A DNA stretch of 64,000 nucleotides from Axinella damicornis (Eukaryota; Porifera; Demospongiae; Axinellida; Axinellidae). Shown here piece by piece: positions 11,001 through 20,700 of this stretch. The notes under the pieces are model-generated. The model did not search any database and had not been told where the DNA came from. It worked only from the letters and a program-made list of their open reading frames with translations. Every line of letters begins with the position of its first letter. Position 1 is the first letter of the stretch. Where the stretch lies: the NCBI GenBank assembly GCA_963931865.1, contig OZ007512.1, forward strand, positions 11,602,756-11,666,755, given 5' to 3'. Both the position numbers and the translations under genes were made by a program.

Positions 11001-14000
11001 TCCATGCTATAACTTCAAATGGTGTAGTGCAACTCACCTCACTGGGAGGAATGCCAGATGAAGGAATCATTCCAGACAGATCGCTCTCTAACTGGGCTAT
11101 TTTAGCATCCTTCTCTATGACCTGCTGTTCATATCTCCCCAGTTGAGTATCCTGCTGTTGCAACTCTTGCTCCCTTTGCTGAAGCATTTGATTTCTTTGT
11201 TGCAACTCCTGTAGTGCCTGCTCTCTCTGCTGCAATTCCTCTCGTAGCACTTGCTCTCTTCGCTGAATTTCTTGCTCCACTTTCCGAGCGTTTTCTTCCT
11301 CCTTTCCCTGCAGTTCCTTCTCATGGCTTCTTTTCATCTGGGCTACCTGCATTTGCAAAGCATCATGCTGACGCTTATGTACGTCAGCTACAGATATGTC
11401 GTATTGCTTCTGTTTATCTTCCAACTGGGTTTTGTGCCTCCGCTCTGCATCCACTAATTTTGCCTGAAACTCCCTCGTTCTTTTCGTCATATCCTTATCA
11501 TACCTCTCTTGAAGTCGTGACCGGCTTTCAGTCAGCTGTCGGTCTTTCTCTTCTAGAGCTCTCTTATGCTGCAGCTTCAGTTGCTCCATCTGTGTTTCAT
11601 GACCTTTGGTCATCTGATCGGTTTCCTGAGCACTTTGCTGGAGAATATCCTTCTGCTGCTGCTCTTCATACTGCCTTCGTTTATCAGCCATTTCTTCCAA
11701 GGACCTTTTCTGTTCTTGCTGAAGCAGCTCTTTTTCACCCAGCAGTCTTTCCTTCTCTGCCGTATGTTGTTTGGTTGCCTCCTGAAGCTGTGCCTCATAA
11801 TTTTCCGTCATTTGTTTCTTTTCCTGAGCATGCCCTTCTTGTTCCTGCTGAAGCTGTGTCTGGCATTCTTGAAGCTGTTTGTCTGCCTTTTGGACAAAAC
11901 GCTGGACTTGTGTCTCTTTCTCACGTAACTTCAGCTGCCATTCTTCATCTTTCTCGGTCATTTTTTCCTGCAATTTCTGTAGCTGCAATTCTTGGGTTTG
12001 AGCAACTTTAATCTGGCTGTTGCGCACTAGCTGCTGTTCTTCACTGAAACGTTTTTCCTGAGCTAATTCCTCTTGCAACTCCTTTGTTTCAGAAGCTCTG
12101 GCAGCATCCTTTTCACGCAGCTGTTTCAGAAATAGAGCTCTAAGAACTTTTTCCTTCTTGTCCAACTCAGCTTCATGTTGTTTCTGAATCTGCTCCACCT
12201 CAACTTTGTGTTGCTTCTCCCTTTTCTCAAGTTGTTCTTCATTGGTGGCTTTTTGCTGCTGTTGTAACTTTCTAAACCCCTCATTTTTTTCTGCCAGAGT
12301 AGCGGCTTGCTTCTTCTCCAACTCAACCAAGGCCTGTTCGTACTCTTGTTCTTTACGCTGCACCTCTTCTTCAAGTCTTGAACTCGTATCTTCAGAATTC
12401 AGAAGTTTCTCTTCCAGTTCTCGGATGCGGCTTTCCCCAATGCTACGCATTTGCTCAGTATTCGGTGAAACTGGACCACCACTGGCTTGTGAATCACATG
12501 ATGAAATGGTGGACGGTTTTCGGACAGGAGTACTCGGCCCAAGAGACTAAATGTACACAAAAGATGCTGTTACTGATTATACAACTAACACAAAATCAAT
12601 ACTCTGTAAACAGATCGCTATTTGTAAACCAGTAAAAGAAAGGTAACAAGTCATTCCTATATGCTGGACTTGTGGGGCTCTGAAAGAACACGCCATCCTG
12701 ACCACAGTTGCATAACCTTCCAATTTACACCAACCAGTAAAAATGCTATGAATAGTAATAGGATATTCATGACCATAAAGTATGTACACAATAACCACAT
12801 TGTAATGCTGAATTCTGGTGACCTTTATCATGCTTGTGAGGACTACTGAGGAACTTGTAAACCTCAAGCACCTAGCACTGTGAGGGAAAGCTGTGTGCCA
12901 GGTTACTTGGGGCAATTACAATGAGTCACTGCAGTTGCTTGCCTGCAAGCACTGAGTTGTAAAACACCTTGTGGCTTGACCAGCAGTGCATGCAAGATCA
13001 TATTTAGGTCACTTGGGCTCCTCCCATATAATTGCTGAGCCCTTAGTGTAAGACAAGTATTCCTTCAGTGGGGCCACAGTTACCAAATTGCCAGACGCAA
13101 TGCCACTTTAGTTGGTTGATTGTTTCTCCCCTCAGGCAAAAAAAGTACTCGGAGTGGCAATTTGGTACTTGCAGGGATTCTAGCTTTTTATGCCGTCAAA
13201 ACCGTCTCCTTATCCCCTTAGGCCCTCTCGCTACCTCAATTTCAGCTCTGCACACGGGCGCTGCACCACAGGCGTCCTCTTGGTGGACGTGGGCGCCCGC
13301 AGCCCACTCGCTGCCTGTACCTTCAAGTGATTCGACCCAGCCAAGTGTTTTCTGACGTTATATACGCTCAGTGATGAACGATCTGCCCCACAACTGCAGC
13401 GCTTCTTGGTAGGAGGACGCGCTTCTTCCACGGCCTCGGATCGTCAACGCGCTCATCAACCTTCATTGCACGTGTCCATTACTCGTGCACCTCCGTATAT
13501 CTTATTTCTTGGACCACATACCTCCATATACTACGCACACGTCATTACGATGTCATGGTTGGTTGTTGGTTCAAAGGTCAAGGCAAAAGGGGGATTGCGT
13601 CCGGCAATTTGGTAACTGTGGCCCCGTACCTTCAGTGTAGTCAGGTTGCACTTGCATCTATAATAGGACAAGTTCATGGAACTACAGGATTTAGAAGGCC
13701 AAGGCTCGCACTTCAAGCACAGAGAGGACACTACTAAGGCCTGAGGCCTTCTAAACCTCAATTGGATGAAATGTCTCGACAGTAGAATGGTAACAACATA
13801 GAACACTATAGACCCATTGCAATTACATCACGCATTTTTCCGTGGCATTTCGATAGTCAATTGCAGTTGCGTTCGTACATTGCGTATTCCATGGACTTTC
13901 AGACTGTGTTCTACAAATGTGCAAATGTAGCTTCCAGACTTCAGCGTATTCTGGGCCATGTCATTTCTGTGAAGCTCCACCCACAGGAAGTTCTTGCTGC

Positions 14001-15465
14001 TAAATGCAGCGTTAGTGCTATAGCATGGTCACGGAATACGCAATGTTCGAACGGAACTACAATCCGCTATACTAAACTTGTGCCACCAACTTGGTGTACC
14101 ATAATACATTGGGCCATAAGCAGTATCGATCGAAATATGCCTTGCATGACTGGCAAGTGTTCCTATAGCTTTATTAGCCTACATAGGAATCACATTTCGT
14201 TCTAGTTGGTGCATGCATCATTACTTTCGCCGAGATCGCCATGGAAGCTGCAATAGATCCATTGCAGCTGATGTCATCATTTTGAGAAAATGGATGGGTA
14301 CACCAACATGGCGGCTGTTTCCATCTATTGACTAGCAAATAGTAGAAGAACAATGTACTGCAGTCAAGAACGTCTCCTTTCGTTGATGAAACAGTTTATT
14401 GGCTGCAGTTAGCACAAGTGCTATATAGAGCACTGCATGCAAGGGCCTGGCTTCACCAGCTAGACTAGGCTAGAGCTGCGAGCAAGTGGTCAAACTCCAC
14501 CCTAGTCTTGCGTGGCCAGACCCCATTCACAGAGAGGGAAGGGTCTGGGGCATGGCTGCAGAGCGGCTTGTCACTCAGGAATTTAATTACTTATGTATTC
14601 TAGCAATGATGTAAGTGACAGCGATCGCCAAAGTAAGAATTGCAGCCTTGCATGCTGCACCTGTAATTTCGATTCTACTGTGTTCCAGCTCTTGAGTCAA
14701 GACACTTCTCATGCCGTTGTTCACTTCTCATGCTTCAAGTTTATGCTCGTTGAATTTTCTTGTTTCTCGTAACATACTTCAGGTAGCATGTGACTGAATG
14801 CTGCACTGTGATTGGACCCACGCTCCACGGTGCGGGGCGAAAAACTGCGTATGGTCTGCCCCAGACCCCTTCCCTCCGTGCGGAATGGGGTCTGGCCAAG
14901 TGAGATTAACTCCACCCATGACATGAACTAGCTTAGGTGTGTGTCAACTGAGTGTGTGATAGCATTGCACACAGAACAGATGACTTCAGCATCGTATATA
15001 TACGTACCCTGGAAATTTGGGTGGTTCAATTTGGGTGGATCATGCGAGACTACAGTAAGTACAGACTAGCTACACCCTTCCAAGAGAAAGATTGTAACAG
15101 TATCATACCTCTTTCGCTGGCAATTCCTCCGTTTCCTCACTCTGCCTCAGACTGTCGTCCAGTGATATTGGACTGGTTGGGGACTGCACGTCTTTCGAAG
15201 ATGACTTCGAAGAACGTGAGGCAACTTTTGAAATACTCTTTCTAATTCTTTTGAACGGACCAGATTTTTTCTTTGCTTGGTCCGCTTCATCAGTACCAAC
15301 TACTTCAGTGCTGCCAGATGTCCCTTCCCCACCAGTTGCCCCTGGCAACTTGCCATGCCCTGTTTTCCGGCTCGTGTCAGCTCTGTCGTCAGTGAAACAT
15401 GTCTCGTCTTCACGATCTGCAGTGGCCTCTTTCGATTTCTTGTCCCCCCGTTTTGGCCTCGACAT
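3299..15465 (-). CDS. Gene A: CARD-like / coiled-coil / UBAN / NEMO-type zinc-finger scaffold, about 2358 aa
   Basis: Fifteen exons, read from splice sites and homology to genes B and C: 15109-15465, 11038-12546, 10906-10971, 10469-10828, 10271-10381, 8905-10149, 8533-8646, 8337-8453, 8109-8234, 7618-8010, 6907-7434, 6250-6549, 5552-5671, 5219-5301, 3299-4946. All but the last two are multiples of three. Domain order: basic Ser/Thr-rich N-terminus (1-119), coiled coil (120-622), CARD-like region (about 645-764), coiled coil (802-1466), UBAN signature EDFQKERDDR (about 1472-1481), further coils, a His/Gln/Pro-rich disordered region, and a C-terminal C-x2-C-x14-H-x3-C finger. By family knowledge this layout suits a ubiquitin-chain-binding scaffold in NF-kB-type signalling, cytoplasmic, with no membrane segment seen. 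Joining CARD and NEMO-like parts in one protein is unusual. Exon joins are inferred without transcript data. Confidence 0.8.
4969..5055. repeat. (TG)n microsatellite in gene A intron
   Basis: About 85 bp of TG/TGCG repeat directly upstream (minus strand) of the last exon. It acts as part of the acceptor region of that intron. Confidence 0.85.
5219..5671 (-). CDS. Gene A exons 13 and 14, Pro-rich linker
   Basis: Exon 5552-5671 (40 codons) starts as coil (ELFEQVQQLRGVLEHHQIK) and turns Pro-rich (IPDPPPRQRAPP). Exon 5219-5301 (83 bp, GT at 5218-5217) encodes a short polar linker and is the only internal exon of the gene that is not a multiple of three. A CA/CCCA-rich intron lies between them. 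Confidence 0.65.
6250..6549 (-). CDS. Gene A exon 12, coiled coil with an internal duplication
   Basis: Exactly 100 codons between AG at 6550-6551 and GT at 6249-6248. Heptad-rich. Near its end two similar blocks follow each other, KEFEKRGEFQEKY and KEFEMRGEFESKY, a short internal duplication. No counterpart exon is seen in genes B, C or D. Confidence 0.75.
6907..7434 (-). CDS. Gene A UBAN exon (ubiquitin-binding coiled coil)
   Basis: 176 codons, phase 0. It opens ADVWKEDFQKERDDRQQAAG, matching the DFxxERxxR core of the UBAN motif (ubiquitin binding in ABIN and NEMO). By family knowledge the Asp, Phe, Glu and Arg of this core contact linear or K63 diubiquitin. The rest is a long Gln-rich coiled coil (LEQANRLQRTQLEDVHRQL). 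The same exon recurs intact at the core in genes B and C and damaged in gene D. Confidence 0.75.
7618..8646 (-). CDS. Gene A exons 7-10, coiled-coil cassette
   Basis: Four phase-0 exons: 8533-8646 (38 codons), 8337-8453 (39), 8109-8234 (42) and 7618-8010 (131). All are Glu/Lys/Gln/Leu-rich heptad sequence, for example RLQLETLRSEKDKLQQQVE. Gene C has all four counterparts (24852-24959, 24662-24778, 24343-24468, 23925-24266) with nearly equal lengths. Genes B and D have lost the first three and have fused the fourth to the preceding coil. Confidence 0.8.
8905..10149 (-). CDS. Gene A exon 6, long coiled coil
   Basis: 415 codons, phase 0. It opens DADVAANLPDSEKVKRLKKA, shared with gene B, and the later part has YDDLPPGTDPKVEIATLK, shared with gene C. 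It is almost wholly heptad repeat. Long antisense ORFs over it are shadows of the low-complexity coding strand. Confidence 0.85.
10271..10381 (-). CDS. Gene A exon 5, short conserved exon of unknown role
   Basis: 37 codons starting DDIYQAFSVHIHF and containing GPENEATYF. Gene B has the counterpart at 42581-42688 (36 codons, DDIYQAYQSLYI, GPVNEATYF). It always follows the CARD-like exon, so it may complete that fold. I do not recognise it on its own. Confidence 0.65.
10469..10828 (-). CDS. Gene A CARD-like exon
   Basis: 120 codons, phase 0. It contains VVDMAREISYYVDPENVLP followed by HLNPTEVKRI, the helix 1 to helix 3 pattern of CARD domains: an amphipathic helix, then I/V-DP-x-x-V/I-x-P, then L-x-P-x-E-x-x-x-I/V. 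It is closest in my memory to the CARD9/CARMA type. The second half (helices 4-6) is not typical and ends in a Pro/Ser/Thr tail. It could be another death-fold member or a lineage-specific domain. The paralogous exon in gene B (47092-47451) has the same length. Confidence 0.55.
10906..10971 (-). CDS. Gene A exon 3, 22-codon polar linker
   Basis: Encodes ESPSGSKDQSATSHRVPVQS plus two residues. Gene B has a 24-codon counterpart at 47527-47598 with one extra VP repeat. In both genes it sits immediately before the CARD-like exon. Confidence 0.75.
11038..12546 (-). CDS. Gene A exon 2, N-terminal coiled coil
   Basis: 503 codons, phase 0, acceptor TTTAG and donor GTGAGT. A short Ser/Pro lead (SLGPSTPVRKPSTISS) is followed by about 470 residues of heptads rich in Gln, Glu and Lys. 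Gene C's 646-codon exon starts with the same sequence type; genes B and D lack this exon. Internal repetition (QLQQEQEGHAQEKKQMTENY) suggests growth by internal duplication. Confidence 0.85.
13070..13625 (-). mobile_element. 0.56-kb TIR element with zinc-finger mini-ORF, copy 1
   Basis: Bounded by inverted ends ggggccacagttaccaaatt and aatttggtaactgtggcccc. A matching element lies inverted at 23245-23805. Flanks read gtattccttcagt (left) and gtaccttcagt (right), an imperfect duplication. It sits in gene A intron 1. Confidence 0.85.
13231..13431 (-). CDS. 66-aa zinc-finger-like ORF inside the 0.56-kb element
   Basis: Begins MEEARPPTKKRCSCGADRSS and continues with VRKHLAGSNHLK, giving C-x-C-x13-H-x4-H, a possible BED- or C2H2-like finger. 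The copy at 23443-23643 has the same start, stop and length with a handful of substitutions. It may be the DNA-binding remnant of a transposase. Its function is unknown. Confidence 0.5.
   Translation of the reverse strand: MEEARPPTKKRCSCGADRSSLSVYNVRKHLAGSNHLKVQAASGLRAPTSTKRTPVVQRPCAELKLR
14503..14907. mobile_element. Mutator-type MITE in gene A intron 1
   Basis: Inverted ends include ggccagaccccattc on both sides. The 10-bp direct repeat AACTCCACCC flanks it at 14493-14502 and 14908-14917. That TSD length fits Mutator-like transposition. No coding capacity seen. Confidence 0.8.
15109..15465 (-). CDS. Gene A exon 1, basic Ser/Thr-rich N-terminus
   Basis: 119 codons from ATG at 15465 (MSRPKRGDKKSKEATADRED) to a GTATGA donor. 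First exons of genes B and C start MSRAGKPKGKK and share the KTGHGK and DVQSPTS/NVQSPTS segments, which supports this start. The frame stays open upstream to about 15684, but no ATG is found there and that DNA is the conserved promoter block. A basic Lys/Arg and Ser-rich stretch (KKKSGPFKRIRKSISKV) could be a nuclear-localisation or membrane-charge patch; this is inference. Confidence 0.8.
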
Positions 15466-15650
15466 CTTGTCGGAACCCGTACCACGGTCACGGTATTTAT
15501 AGTCCTTAGTCTGCACTTCTCTATAGCTGTCAAACTCGTCAAACCTAGTTCCAGCACATACAAACAAGACCGATTGCCGATTGTACAGCAATTGGGCCTG
15601 GCCCGGACCAACGTCGGAGCACTGTATCCTTCGCTGCCTCGCTGAACCAA

Positions 15651-15708
15651 GGGGAATTACCCGGTGGTTTACCCTACAGTCCACGGAAAGTATGCGAAGA
15701 TGACGTCA
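15651..15708 (-). promoter_or_regulatory. Conserved promoter block of gene A with CRE/ATF site
   Basis: Nearly identical to 29602-29659 (gene C) and to the two halves split by the MULE in gene B. It holds TGACGTCA at 15701-15708, the consensus CREB/ATF palindrome, about 236 bp upstream of the ATG. At the other end GGGTAATTCCCC on the minus strand is one base off a kB consensus. No clear TATA box. Confidence 0.7.
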
Positions 15709-15881
15709 CAGTATGGTTTCGAAGCCTTGTTGCAGGGAAATTCCCCAGCAATTTCGTCAGTCTGTAACTGCGATCCATGCTGGGCCAGGGGAGGGGTTGC
15801 ATGCATGGGTCTGAGACTGAGATATGTCATGCATGTTATTAGTTAGAGACAGTAACTTTCCTCATGCCTATTGATAACGAA

Positions 15882-16011
15882 GTGGATATTGGTCCGGCAG
15901 GAAGTAGGGCAATGGGTTAGGTGTATATTAGAGCCAGGGCCGGTTCTAGATGCGCGCGCGTTTCCGGTACCTATACCTAAAGTATGTACTTCCTGCCGGA
16001 CCAATATCCAC
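15882..16011. mobile_element. MITE, GTGGATATTGGTCC family, copy 1
   Basis: 130 bp with inverted ends starting gtggatattggtccggcagg. Related copies lie at 45698-45816 and 57330-57448. Confidence 0.85.
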
Positions 16012-16224
16012 GTTGTATTGATAATGATACATGTATATACCACACATGCAAAGTTAACAATTATTTTCATCATGAGTTCATGTAGCTACGGCCGGCATCA
16101 TGTTTAGAACAGCAGGTCTAGCCTCGTTAATTCCCATGCAGGCTCTCTCCCGCATGCACATGAAAATTACATGCACATGCAAAGTGATGAATTCCAAAAG
16201 CTGGGTGATGGCCTATATAGGAAC

Positions 16225-16512
16225 ATCAGACTTCTTCCTGAAACTCAATAGCCGATAATGCAGCAACCACAGAAGCATTGACAGCCAGTGGTGCTTTCTT
16301 AGTCGAGATAATAATCAATGAGCGTAGCAATGAGCCCATACAATTTCATAATAATCATGTGTCACAGGCCCAACTTAATGACAGAGATACCTAGCTTCCG
16401 TTCTTACGAGAGCAAAGAAACTCAATAGCCTAATGCAGTAACAACACAAGCATCGATAGCAAGTAGTTTCACCTCTCTAGGTGCTTCCTTGGTCAAGATA
16501 ACCTAACACAAC
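16225..16512. repeat. Diverged tandem duplication in the C-A intergenic region
   Basis: Two stretches beginning gaaactcaatagcc (about 16240 and 16419) share the order tgcag, caacacaagcat/ccacagaagcat, and cttggtcaagata/cttagtcgagata. Non-coding. Confidence 0.6.
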
Positions 16513-16729
16513 GTACGCGCAATACGGATTATGTAGTAAATTTATATTGCTGTTTCCAATCCACGTTTAGTTATTATCCTTGAGACTAGAACAGTTTCAG
16601 GCTAATTCATAATACAGTCATACCCTGTGAATACAATTAGTAAATCAAGAGACTCTGAGGAAAACAGAACTAACATAACATTCTTGCATAAAACATAACT
16701 GTACATGTGCATCTTACATTTGGAATAGT

Positions 16730-17704
16730 TTATTCATTTGGTCGAAGTTTATCAAATTCTCCCAGCACATGCGACATTGTTGGTCGGTTGTCAGGGTGAT
16801 CTTGTGTGCAGTGAGTCACAAGGCCATGCATGAAGGGCCATCTGCTTTGAACTGTTTGGACCATGCCAGGAAAACTACCATCCATTGGAAATTGTTCTAC
16901 AATCACTTCGCACAGAAGAACTCCGTAACTGTAGACATCCAACTTTCCTGTCTGACGGATCCCCATATCTTTTCGGACTTCAGGAGCTGTGTAAGCAGGT
17001 GCACCAGGGCCTGTGGTCTTGGCCTCCATTGCAAGCTTTGCAGAACCAAAATCGGAGAGCTTAGCTTTCCATTGGTTGTTTGGTTTGGCCTCCAAAAGGA
17101 CGTTAGCAGAACTCACATCTCGGTGGATGATTTCGCCTCGTCGGTGAAGGTGAAGGTAGTTGAGAGCGGATGCAACATCTCGGAAGATACTCAGCTTGCT
17201 AGAACCTTGCAGACGGTGGTCTTCATATGCCTTTCTAAGTGAGACATCAAGCAATTCTGTAACAATGAGAGGGTCATTTTCTGTATCGATAACAGCAGCT
17301 ATGAGCAACACCAGGTTGGGATGTCGAATCTGTGCCATGATGCCAATTTCTTTGCGAATTGTTGCAACGGCTTCAGGATGTCGGATCATGTCATGTAGGC
17401 ATTTCACAGCCACTTTTTGACCTCGAAATATTCCCTCCACAACAAAGCCCCAGGCTCCAGTACCAAGCATCTTGTGCATATTGAGTGTGATTTCATTTCG
17501 TGGGACTTCCCAGAAATCGGTTCGGTGGGAATGTTGAGATTGTGGTTGCTGGGGGTATCTCTGAATTTGCCCAGTAAGTGTTGATACTCGCTGTCGTAAC
17601 TGATCTAAGAATCGATCCTTCTCTTGCGTTAGCTGCCTAAGCCGTAGCTGTTCTGCCTCAGCTGCTTGCAGGAGGGCATCTTTCTCTGCTACGAGGTGAG
17701 ACAG
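16730..17704 (-). CDS. Gene C kinase exon (TKL type 2), C-terminal
   Basis: 324 codons plus stop. A short coil (LSHLVAEKDALLQ) leads into the kinase: glycine loop GTGAWGFV, VAVK lysine, HRDVSSANVLL catalytic loop, DFG intact, YTAPEV, and LDVYSYGVLL in subdomain IX. All catalytic residues are present. It is closely similar to the gene D kinase at 59598-60593. The stop codon lies inside an AATAAA (GAATAAAC), the nearest poly(A) signal I see. Confidence 0.9.
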   Translation of the reverse strand: MSHLVAEKDALLQAAEAEQLRLRQLTQEKDRFLDQLRQRVSTLTGQIQRYPQQPQSQHSHRTDFWEVPRNEITLNMHKMLGTGAWGFVVEGIFRGQKVAVKCLHDMIRHPEAVATIRKEIGIMAQIRHPNLVLLIAAVIDTENDPLIVTELLDVSLRKAYEDHRLQGSSKLSIFRDVASALNYLHLHRRGEIIHRDVSSANVLLEAKPNNQWKAKLSDFGSAKLAMEAKTTGPGAPAYTAPEVRKDMGIRQTGKLDVYSYGVLLCEVIVEQFPMDGSFPGMVQTVQSRWPFMHGLVTHCTQDHPDNRPTMSHVLGEFDKLRPNE

Positions 17705-20700
17705 CTGCAGTACAATGTACACACACAAAGAATATGGCAAACTGAAGTGTCTGTAGTTTATTCAGCATAAGTAATAATTTGCTAGTCTCATTCCCAGTTT
17801 TTTTTGTATAGTTTGGAATGAAAAGCTTGGGAGGAATTTGGGAACAAGGCGAACTACATGCACCCAAATGCACATGTTCACAGGATTCGGTGTGTTCATA
17901 TGGCTTCCAAGGTGGTAGCTGGTTCATACCACAGACTGTTGCTGTTAGTTCAGAGTCCCCTAGCTTGGATCCTCAATTTATACATAGCTACATACGAGCA
18001 TCCACTAGGCATGTAATTTGCCAGGGCCTGGTGATACTTGTTAACATTGCAGTAGTAAACTTCCCTATCACACCGAATGGAAATCACACTCCTTGTGGCC
18101 GGTGAGTCATGACCCAGGTTTTAATCGTACTTTGTGGTAGACCCTGATTACCGTAATCTCCCGATAATACGCCCATGGCAAATGATCTTTAGTGGCTGCT
18201 CAAAGAGGGGGGTGGACGTATTTTGGCGTAACTTCTCTTTCAAAAATAGGGCCACCCAATTTTTGTCCCATCCGTCTGTCTGTCTGTCTGTGGACACAAA
18301 AATCAACAGTTTGAGCAGTGAAGGCCTTGTTGAAGACTTAGTTCAGGATAGAAGTGTCAGAATTCAGCGTCTACATAAAACTAACAGACCAGAGATCCAC
18401 TCGAGAGGCTGAGAAAAGCTGCTTAAATTCATGTTTCTAATTTATACAACTTGACCACACCCTGTTTCTAACATTACTGCCGCAACTTACGTTATCTCAT
18501 TCTGCATGCTGACATCGCTGCATTAAAATCGGTAGGCCTAGCTATCTCATCGTGCATGCTGTTTTTAATAATCGGCGGTAGGCCTACCTATATCAAGTCA
18601 AAGGAACACATGGGGAACATGCTCTGCTGAGCACCTCTAGTATTTGCATTTACACATCCTGTTATGTCTGGATCATGTGTACTTGAGGGGGCCTATTTTC
18701 AAAACACAAACCGATCACTTAACCTCTGCAGCGCGCATGGGGTAAATATGTAGTTTATACGAGTGCCATACTGCAACATTCATTCTAGCTACTGCACTAC
18801 TACTCGCGGAATTTCTTAGTGAGCAGGAACAATCTCTCCACGTGAGTAGCTGCCTGCAGGAACAGCAAACAATACACAGCAGGAGTGCTTGAACTTGAAT
18901 GACGTGGAGCACAGAGACCATATCTTTGGGACTTGCCAATCGCTGCTGCTTCTGAGAAATCCGTAGTGTGCTGCTAGTGCTATGCTAGGTGATTGCATGA
19001 TGTGCAACATGTACACAGTCTCATGTCATACACTCAGTACACAGCTAATTATGCGATGGCTTACAACAATAACATTCACTGGAATTAGTTAGTACTGTGA
19101 TAGCCAGCCTTCATTCTTAATACTTCTTCCAGAGCTATTCAAGTGCTTCCTGTTCTAGGTAATAGGGTGGGCATGCTTTTGAGTAATAAATGACCCTTTT
19201 CAACAACTTGTCGCGAAGAAGGGTGGTGGGTGCATTTTCGGGAGATTATGGTACATCTACGAGCACATACTCACAGCTATAGACTGACTGTAAATAGGCG
19301 GCCAGCTCACGGGGGTGAGTTTCGGCACATGGGCGTCAGTGCATGACAATAATCGTGACGGTGTGGTCAGAATATACATAATTGCCACATCTACCACCCC
19401 TCACACTACCGCTACACTGCTTGCGCTCTGCCAAGCTGATCACCTCCCTTCCGCAGTAGTGCAGGAAGCGTCTTCGAAGTCGTCCATTCGTAGATTCTGG
19501 CTGATTCTGTCATGACACTGTGTTCTTGTGTACACTATTCATCTTTGTTGGAAGAGAGCAGTCTAGCTATATGATTAACATGTGATAGCATGGCTTGCAG
19601 TGCAATTATAAATTGCACTGCAAGCCATGCTATCACATATACTAATTTTCCCCTACCAGGAATGTAATACTCAGTGTTCTCAAGTACAGTGGTAATCTCT
19701 CAGTACTATACCGAACAGAACCCAAGAGTGAAGGCGATAATTGGCGAGGAAGGCTATCAACACATTAAGAATTTAATCGGTGTTTGTCTGTCCGTGTGTG
19801 TGTGCGTAGCGGAAGTGGGATGTTCGAGGGGCGGGACTAGACTAGTGACGCGCGACCTTCGTACCACTGAACCTCGAACTCCGCGATGAATGTTCGAGAA
19901 CATTGGGCATGGGCTGGCTGGAAGCTTCTAGAACAGCTAATGGATGCAATATCGGTGAGCAGCGGACGCAATCTGGGAGCTGCAGGTGAAGCCGGAGCAG
20001 CAGTTGAAACGGACGCAATCGGGGACAGTGTGTATTATCCATGATCGGGGAGTAGCAGCTGAAGCAGACACAAGTGGCGAGCAGCAGCTGAAGCGGATGC
20101 AAACGGGAGGAACAGTTGAAGCGGATCGATGCAATCGGTGAGCAGCAGCTGAAGCGGACGCAAACGGGGAGCAGCAGTTGAAGCGGATCGATGCAATCGG
20201 CGAGCAGCAGCTGAAGCAGACGCAATCGGGAGCAGCAGCTCTGACAGAGAGCTGTCCGGCGCCGAATTACTCACGTAGGCGAACAAGGGGGAAGTAGCTG
20301 AGCGAGCGAAGCGAGCTCAGAAGCGAGCTCAGAAGCGAGCTCAGCTACTTGTACAGGTTATTTACCTGACGTCATAAATCTACTACACTCAGACTTACCT
20401 CCAGTGTGGTATGTTAAGCACCCTTACTGAGACTTGAAAGTATATTGGTACTGTGATATTGATTTGGGGTAGGGTACATATATAGTAGTCTCAGCCCCAG
20501 ACGCAAACCACCCCAGCGCGGATCGCTTCCAGTGCTGGGGTTGGTTTGGGTCTGGGACCGAGACTAGGTACATAGCTACAGCAAACTCTGGCTTATAAAC
20601 ACCCATCAGCTGAATATACATACCTACCTATCAAAACTGGTACTACCCATTTCCTGAATAGAAGTACATACCCTATAAATACCATCCTCGCCATGGGCCA

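Noticed and set aside
11214..12011. 265-codon plus-strand ORF opposite gene A exon 2 (and 221 codons at 25825-26490)
   Set aside because: Antisense shadow of Gln/Glu/Leu-rich coiled-coil coding sequence; no splice or start context, and the minus-strand frame is conserved among paralogs.
15466..15684. In-frame N-terminal extension of gene A (reading DCRVNHRVIPL)
   Set aside because: No ATG there, it overlaps the conserved promoter block, and gene C has a transposon between the block and its ATG.
19842..20286. Minus-strand ORFs reading PLQLLLP/CVRFSCCS repeats (also plus strand 21739-22185)
   Set aside because: Translations of tandem repeats in the inverted arms; all frames are open because the unit has no stops.
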